Shown one piece after another: positions 60,188 to 64,000 of a DNA stretch of 64,000 bases (positions are counted from its first letter, which is position 1; every line of letters begins with the position of its first letter). The stretch spans positions 509,253-573,252 of the forward strand of contig CAYNRE010000032.1 of NCBI GenBank assembly GCA_964399535.1, given 5' to 3'. A program made the position numbers and the translations under genes. This DNA comes from CAYNRE01 sp964399535. Its GTDB lineage: Bacteria > Planctomycetota > Planctomycetia > Pirellulales > CAYNRE01. The notes under the pieces are model-generated. The model searched no databases and was not told the origin of the DNA. It was given only the letters and a program-made list of their open reading frames with translations.

Positions 60188-60670
60188 TCAAGTGGGCCGT
60201 GGGGCAACGCTCGCTACGGGCCGGCACAGGTGAGGAATCAACTCGGCGAGCCGGGCCCACAGGTTAATTTCCGTCGACTGCGCTTCGCAAAATGAGAGAC
60301 GTATCGCCGGTTTCCAATTCAACCGCGTGGGCTGAACACCCGCAAGCTCCCGCCAGGGGATCAGCACCGCGGGATGTCGAGGAAGCGGGATCCGCAGGTA
60401 GAGCCCCAGGGAGCTCAGGACCACCGTTGTGCAGTTTTTGTAAAGCACGGCTCCCATCACCACGGTCTGACGGTGGTAGATCGGCCCCTCGGGAAGTGAG
60501 TTGGCCGGAAACCGCTTGGCCCAGCGGGCCCAGTTGCTGTCCCAGAGAAAAAGCTGCCGCAGGGACCAGACGAACCGCAGTGTCGGCCCCAGGATCCGGG
60601 GGACGCCGGAGACGAGTCCACTTGCCAAAAAATGCCACTTCCCAGTGCCATGCTCCCCCCCTTCGAGCAC
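60188..60670 (-). CDS. uncharacterised protein (GAVLYKNCTTVVLS motif)
   Basis: 160 residues from GTG at 60670, start uncertain. The middle has YHRQTVVMGAVLYKNCTTVV then LSSLGLYLRIPLPRHPAVLI, a pattern I recall from small conserved proteins of unknown function in planctomycetes and other bacteria. The first 25 residues look less conserved and may not be translated. It is encoded 30 bases upstream of the hemolysin III gene on the same strand. No function is assigned. Confidence 0.55.
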   Translation of the reverse strand: MLEGGEHGTGKWHFLASGLVSGVPRILGPTLRFVWSLRQLFLWDSNWARWAKRFPANSLPEGPIYHRQTVVMGAVLYKNCTTVVLSSLGLYLRIPLPRHPAVLIPWRELAGVQPTRLNWKPAIRLSFCEAQSTEINLWARLAELIPHLCRPVASVAPRPT

Positions 60671-60909
60671 GCCTTAGGTTAACTGCCACCCCGGCACGCG
60701 GAGGCATCCTCCTGGTATTTAAGCGACTAGGCTCTCCTTTTATACCGCTGCACCGACCGATTTCGCCTCGCGACCGCCGCTCCAGATGGCCGGGAGAACC
60801 CGCCGGCCACCTTGACCGGTGTCGCTAGAATGCCGCCGAAAACGGGGCGTCTCGCCGGAGAAGACGGTCCATCCGGCCACAGAATTCAATCACTCGGTTC
60901 GAGGTTCTG

Positions 60910-61365
60910 ATGCTGCGACACCTCTTCTTTGGCCAGCCGCTCAACCCGCCGGGGCAACTTAACCTGGGTCTGGCCATTGCCCGCGTGATCACCGGCCTGG
61001 CCCTGTGCATTGTGTTCGAGAAGATCCTGCCCCGCGACGGAGTCTGGGGGCCCCAGGATTGGTTCGTGGCGGATGTCGCCAAGATGGGTTTTCCGGCACC
61101 GCGATTCTTTGCCTGGTGTGCCACGCTCTCCGAGTTCGTGGGAGGCATTCTGCTAGTCCTGGGTCTGTGGACCCGTCCCGCGGCCTTCTTCAATGCCATT
61201 ACTACGTTCGTCGCCGCCTTCGTGTACCACGACGGGGATGTAACCGGCAAGGGGTTATTGGCCACGCTGTTCTTCGCCCTGACGACGACCTTGGTCCTCA
61301 CCGGCCCGGGTAGCCTCAGTTTGGACGCCCTGATGGTCCGGCTCCGGTCGCATCCGACTTCGTGA
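60910..61365 (+). CDS. DoxX-family membrane protein
   Basis: 151 residues with four predicted helices. Typical DoxX features: an N-terminal RVITGLALCIVFEKILPRD, the central FPAPRFFAWCATLSEFVGGILLVLGLWTRPAAFF and a C-terminal TLFFALTTTLVLTGPGSLSLD. DoxX-like proteins are small inner-membrane proteins sometimes linked to thiosulphate oxidation or redox stress. It stands alone on the plus strand. Confidence 0.88.
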   Translation: MLRHLFFGQPLNPPGQLNLGLAIARVITGLALCIVFEKILPRDGVWGPQDWFVADVAKMGFPAPRFFAWCATLSEFVGGILLVLGLWTRPAAFFNAITTFVAAFVYHDGDVTGKGLLATLFFALTTTLVLTGPGSLSLDALMVRLRSHPTS

Positions 61366-61632
61366 CGTGCGGATTCAGCCCAGGGGGCCAGCAAGGCAAT
61401 ATGCCGGGGGCAACGAGTGCCCGGAGGGCGAACCCCTCCGGAATCAGGACCGATGCTCCCAGAATGATCGACAGGGCGAGGGGTACCGGCTGAGCAACGG
61501 GTAGGAGCTCCGCCCGAGCTTTTAGCTGCCAGCCTCGTGGCGGCGTGCTATCGCAGCGATCTTTTTCAGGCCGAGCTCACCTTGAGCTCCCCAACTACGG
61601 ACACCTTCCGGAATCTCTGGCCGAAATAGCTC

Positions 61633-62073
61633 CTAGGGCGGAAACGCGACTTCGGCCAACTGCTTGGGCGTGTAGGCCTTGGCGAGGGACCGCATGGCTC
61701 GGATTGCCGTTTCGAAGTCCTCACCAAACTTCTGCTCCACGTAGCTCTGCACAAATTCCGGATCGATCGGCTGGCCCTTGATCGTGGCCCGCACCCCCGC
61801 AGCGGTTTTAGTGGCCTGTACGGGCCGGCCGCGGGCAATTGCCGCTCGAGCTACGACTCCGCCCAAGCTGTGGGTGACCAGGTGGACGGTCCGCACGCGG
61901 GGATCATCTTCGAGGTCAAGCAGGCGGCGATGCAACCGGCGAGCGTGCTCGTCGATGGGGCGAAAGACGCTCGAGTACTTCCAAGTTTGGCAAATGAAAC
62001 CGGCTCGCCGCAGGGCCTTGGCGCGCGGACGTAACATCAATGCCGGAGCGGCCCAGCCGGCCAAGAGGAACAC
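61633..62073 (-). pseudogene. chimeric/truncated alpha/beta-hydrolase remnant
   Basis: 146 codons in two unlike parts. The first (about 1-82) is the start of an alpha/beta-hydrolase: hydrophobic strand, DDPRVRTVHLVTHSLGGVVA with the nucleophile-elbow Ser, then ARAAIARGRP. It then breaks off and continues into IKGQPIDPEFVQSYVEQKFG through LAKAYTPKQLAEVAFPP, which resembles the C-terminal domain of a different small protein. Such a joint fits a deletion that fused two genes. The C-terminal His and Asp of a hydrolase are missing. Start GTG at 62073 is uncertain. Confidence 0.6.
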
Positions 62074-62769
62074 GTTCTGTCATTGGGCGCTTGAGAACCG
62101 GCCAGGCCGGCAAACAACCCAATCCTGAAAGCCACCTTACTGGTGCTCAGCCGGGGCCGCCGTACCCACCAGTGGTATAACGGCCTTGCCAATAGCCTTG
62201 GGCAACGTCGCCCTGGGGGCCACCAACCCGGGTTAGGTCGGCTACCGGATCGGCTGTCAGACCGGCTTCTGAGCTCGGATCAGCGATGCCAGTGAAAACC
62301 GTGTCACTAACCAACGCGTCCGTTTATAGAAGTCCTTGCTGGCAACGACTTGGAACCAGGTCCCTGCTAGTTCGCAACGCAGAGGTCGAGGTTTCGACTT
62401 CCATCCACGAAGAGAGGGTACCGTAAATCGTCAGAATTTCATTTGATACCCCACCCGAATGAAGTAGAATCCGCGGCGGCGGGGGATCTCCCCCCGATGC
62501 AGCCAGTCACCGAGAGGAAACGCTACTGGGGGGTGTCCTCGGCTTTTTGGGCAGGGCTTGGGTCGATTGCTGCAACGAAACCCGTCTGCGGGGTTTCCGT
62601 TTCCCCCCCTTTGAAATCGCGGTTGAGCACGATTGCCGCGGTTTCGCCGGTTCGCATCAGCGGGCTCGCCTAAACGCGCCGCGGCACTCTCTTGGCGGAT
62701 TCTCGCCCGTGGTGAACGGCTTTGTGGCCGTTACCCGCCTATCCCGAGCGCTAGAGAAGAGTCTTCGCC
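62074..62769. other. intergenic region before the large exported protein
   Basis: About 700 bases with no supportable gene. A hairpin GAAACCC/GGGTTTC (62577-62583 with 62591-62597) followed by C/T-rich DNA may be a weak terminator on the plus strand. The DNA before 62470 shows no domain-bearing frame. The promoter of the gene at 62770 must lie here. Confidence 0.35.
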
Positions 62770-64000
62770 ATGTGTTACCCGATTGCGGCCGCGCGGGGGT
62801 TCGATTTCCACAGCTTGCGACGATTCGGTCTGACGCTGGCGGCGGCGTTGGCGGTTGGTTTCGGCCCGATGGATCGCGTTCTGGCTCAGAAGAGCGCGGT
62901 GTGGATTGGCCCCAGCGGCGGCGCCTGGTCGAACCCGGCCAACTGGACGATCGATGGCGCCAGCGGCACGGGCGTGGTGCCGGTGAATGCCGGAGCCGAC
63001 ACGTTCAAGGTAACCGTTCCGTCGAATGCCAACCTGTTATTCGATTTGGTGGGCACTGGCCACGAGATCTTTCAGCTTTTTCTGAACACGGGCGCCACGC
63101 TTACGGTGAACCCGGGCCGCGAATTGAGCGTGATCGACGAAGCCGCGCTCGACGGCGTGCTAATCTCCGATCGAGGAGATTTCGAAGCCCTGTCACCCGC
63201 CTCTAGGTTTTCGGGTGGTCAGGTTCTGCTGCGGGCTCAAGCCCAGGGCGTGCTGGCTATTTCGGCATCGTCGCTGACACACATCCGCCAAGCAAGCGAC
63301 ACTATTTTCTCAGCGTCATCGGCCGGATCGCTGCTCGATCTCAAAACGCTCCAGGCGCTGATCTACGGCCCGGGTGGCGGCCGCTGGACCAAGCGAATCG
63401 AGGCGATTTCCAATGCCCACATCGACCTTTCGGGGCTGGAGATCGTCGACGTAGTGTCAGGCCAAGACGACCTGTTGGATTTCGTGGTCAACAGCGGGGG
63501 TCAGATCGATCTTTCCAGCCTGCGAACGATCAACGGCACCAGTGGCAACACGAACGAGCGGGTCCGGTTCCTGATTGGTAGCGGAACGACCCAGTCGCTC
63601 CCCAGCCTCGAGGCGGCCAGCTATGGCGAGTACCGCGTGGGCCAGAATGCCACGCTGAACCTGGGAGACCAGTCCGCGGGGGGCACCACGCTGAACCTGA
63701 CGAGCCGGAGCGATTTCGTGCTCGAGTCGGGGGCCACGGTGAATGCCCCCAACCTGACCGCCGTGGATTACGGCTTCTTCGCCGGGGGGACGGTGGCCGG
63801 GGGACTGGATTCCTCGCAGCCCTTGCCCGCGGGAAGCCTGGTGAATGCTCCGCGGTTGGCCAACGTGCGGCGGGGGTTCTTCAACCTGTCGGATAACAGC
63901 ACGCTGGTCACTGCCCCACTGAGCCAGGTGGACGATGCCCGGTTCTGGCTCTCGGGGGGCGTTCAGTTCGACCGGATCGTGGATACCGACTATCTCTCGA
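62770..64000 (+). CDS. large exported beta-rich protein (5' part, runs off the window)
   Basis: 410 codons without a stop to the window edge. The N-terminus has a signal-peptide-like segment (about 17-40; RRFGLTLAAALAVGFGPMDR, then VLAQ). The mature part is Gly/Ser/Thr/Asn-rich with short repeated beta-strand patterns (WIGPSGGAWSNPANWTIDG, FLNTGATLTVNPGRELSVID, LNLTSRSDFVLESGATVNAP), as in large cell-surface or secreted planctomycete proteins with autotransporter-like or beta-solenoid repeats. ATG at 62770 is preceded by a purine-rich AGAGAAGAG (62752-62760). C-terminal features such as a PEP-CTERM or secretion tail cannot be seen here. Confidence 0.75.
   Translation, partial: MCYPIAAARGFDFHSLRRFGLTLAAALAVGFGPMDRVLAQKSAVWIGPSGGAWSNPANWTIDGASGTGVVPVNAGADTFKVTVPSNANLLFDLVGTGHEIFQLFLNTGATLTVNPGRELSVIDEAALDGVLISDRGDFEALSPASRFSGGQVLLRAQAQGVLAISASSLTHIRQASDTIFSASSAGSLLDLKTLQALIYGPGGGRWTKRIEAISNAHIDLSGLEIVDVVSGQDDLLDFVVNSGGQIDLSSLRTINGTSGNTNERVRFLIGSGTTQSLPSLEAASYGEYRVGQNATLNLGDQSAGGTTLNLTSRSDFVLESGATVNAPNLTAVDYGFFAGGTVAGGLDSSQPLPAGSLVNAPRLANVRRGFFNLSDNSTLVTAPLSQVDDARFWLSGGVQFDRIVDTDYLS

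Noticed and set aside
1..64000. CRISPR array, rRNA operon or complete prophage
   Set aside because: No regularly spaced direct repeats, no rRNA-like stretch and no phage structural or integrase genes were seen.

Overview
The window looks like chromosome from a GC-rich planctomycete, probably a Pirellulales-type member of Planctomycetota. This is inferred from gene families only. Pointers are a mitochondrial-EF-G1-like elongation factor G, a large Ser/Thr kinase carrying a zinc ribbon and a transmembrane segment, several FHA proteins, a Cys-rich lipoprotein ending in a motif I associate with planctomycetes, a TPR-peroxiredoxin fusion, and widely spaced genes on both strands. No rRNA, CRISPR array or complete prophage was seen.

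Layout. 0.4-4 kb: secreted or membrane proteins (beta-helix lipoprotein, small Cys-rich lipoprotein, CPBP protease). 4.5-11 kb: housekeeping genes (fusA with a clear terminator, POT peptide transporter, folC, and scpA overlapping folC tail to tail). 11-19.3 kb: pentapeptide protein, three-PAS hybrid histidine kinase, response regulator with an anti-sigma-type ATPase domain, HIT hydrolase, dGTPase-like HD hydrolase, FHA protein. 19.98 kb: tRNA-Arg(TCG). 20.2-29.2 kb: an island-like stretch, all on the minus strand, with a zinc-ribbon protein paired with a membrane-anchored coiled-coil GIY-YIG protein (20.2-22.1 kb) and a 1323-residue DUF4011-helicase-nuclease (25.3-29.2 kb). These lie on either side of a host-like TMTC-type membrane TPR protein. 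This is the best candidate for an undescribed defence module.

29.6-40.2 kb: metabolism and transport (enolase-superfamily enzyme, class I glutamine amidotransferase, ACT-formyltransferase, MORN lipoprotein, flippase, polar amino-acid ABC transporter with fused binding protein and permease, LutA-like iron-sulphur protein, M3 oligopeptidase, pentapeptide protein). 40.5-49.3 kb: TPR-peroxiredoxin fusion, HEAT-like protein, a 32-residue lysine-rich protein with its own terminator, a structured leader, a small membrane-anchored protein, acetolactate synthase large subunit, DinB-like protein.

49.4-58.2 kb: a same-strand signalling block. An M50-like membrane protein lacking HExxH and a second membrane protein come first. 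They are followed by a Ser/Thr kinase, a zinc-ribbon double-FHA protein, an FHA-transmembrane protein ending in a trypsin-like fold without a visible catalytic triad, and an exported helical protein. The kinase and FHA proteins plausibly form one envelope-sensing pathway.

58.3-62.7 kb: a worn region with the 3' half of a tRNA-Lys, inverted repeats, an IS5-type transposase tail, a hemolysin III/small-protein pair, DoxX and a chimeric hydrolase remnant. 62.77 kb to the end: the 5' part of a large exported beta-rich protein that runs off the window.
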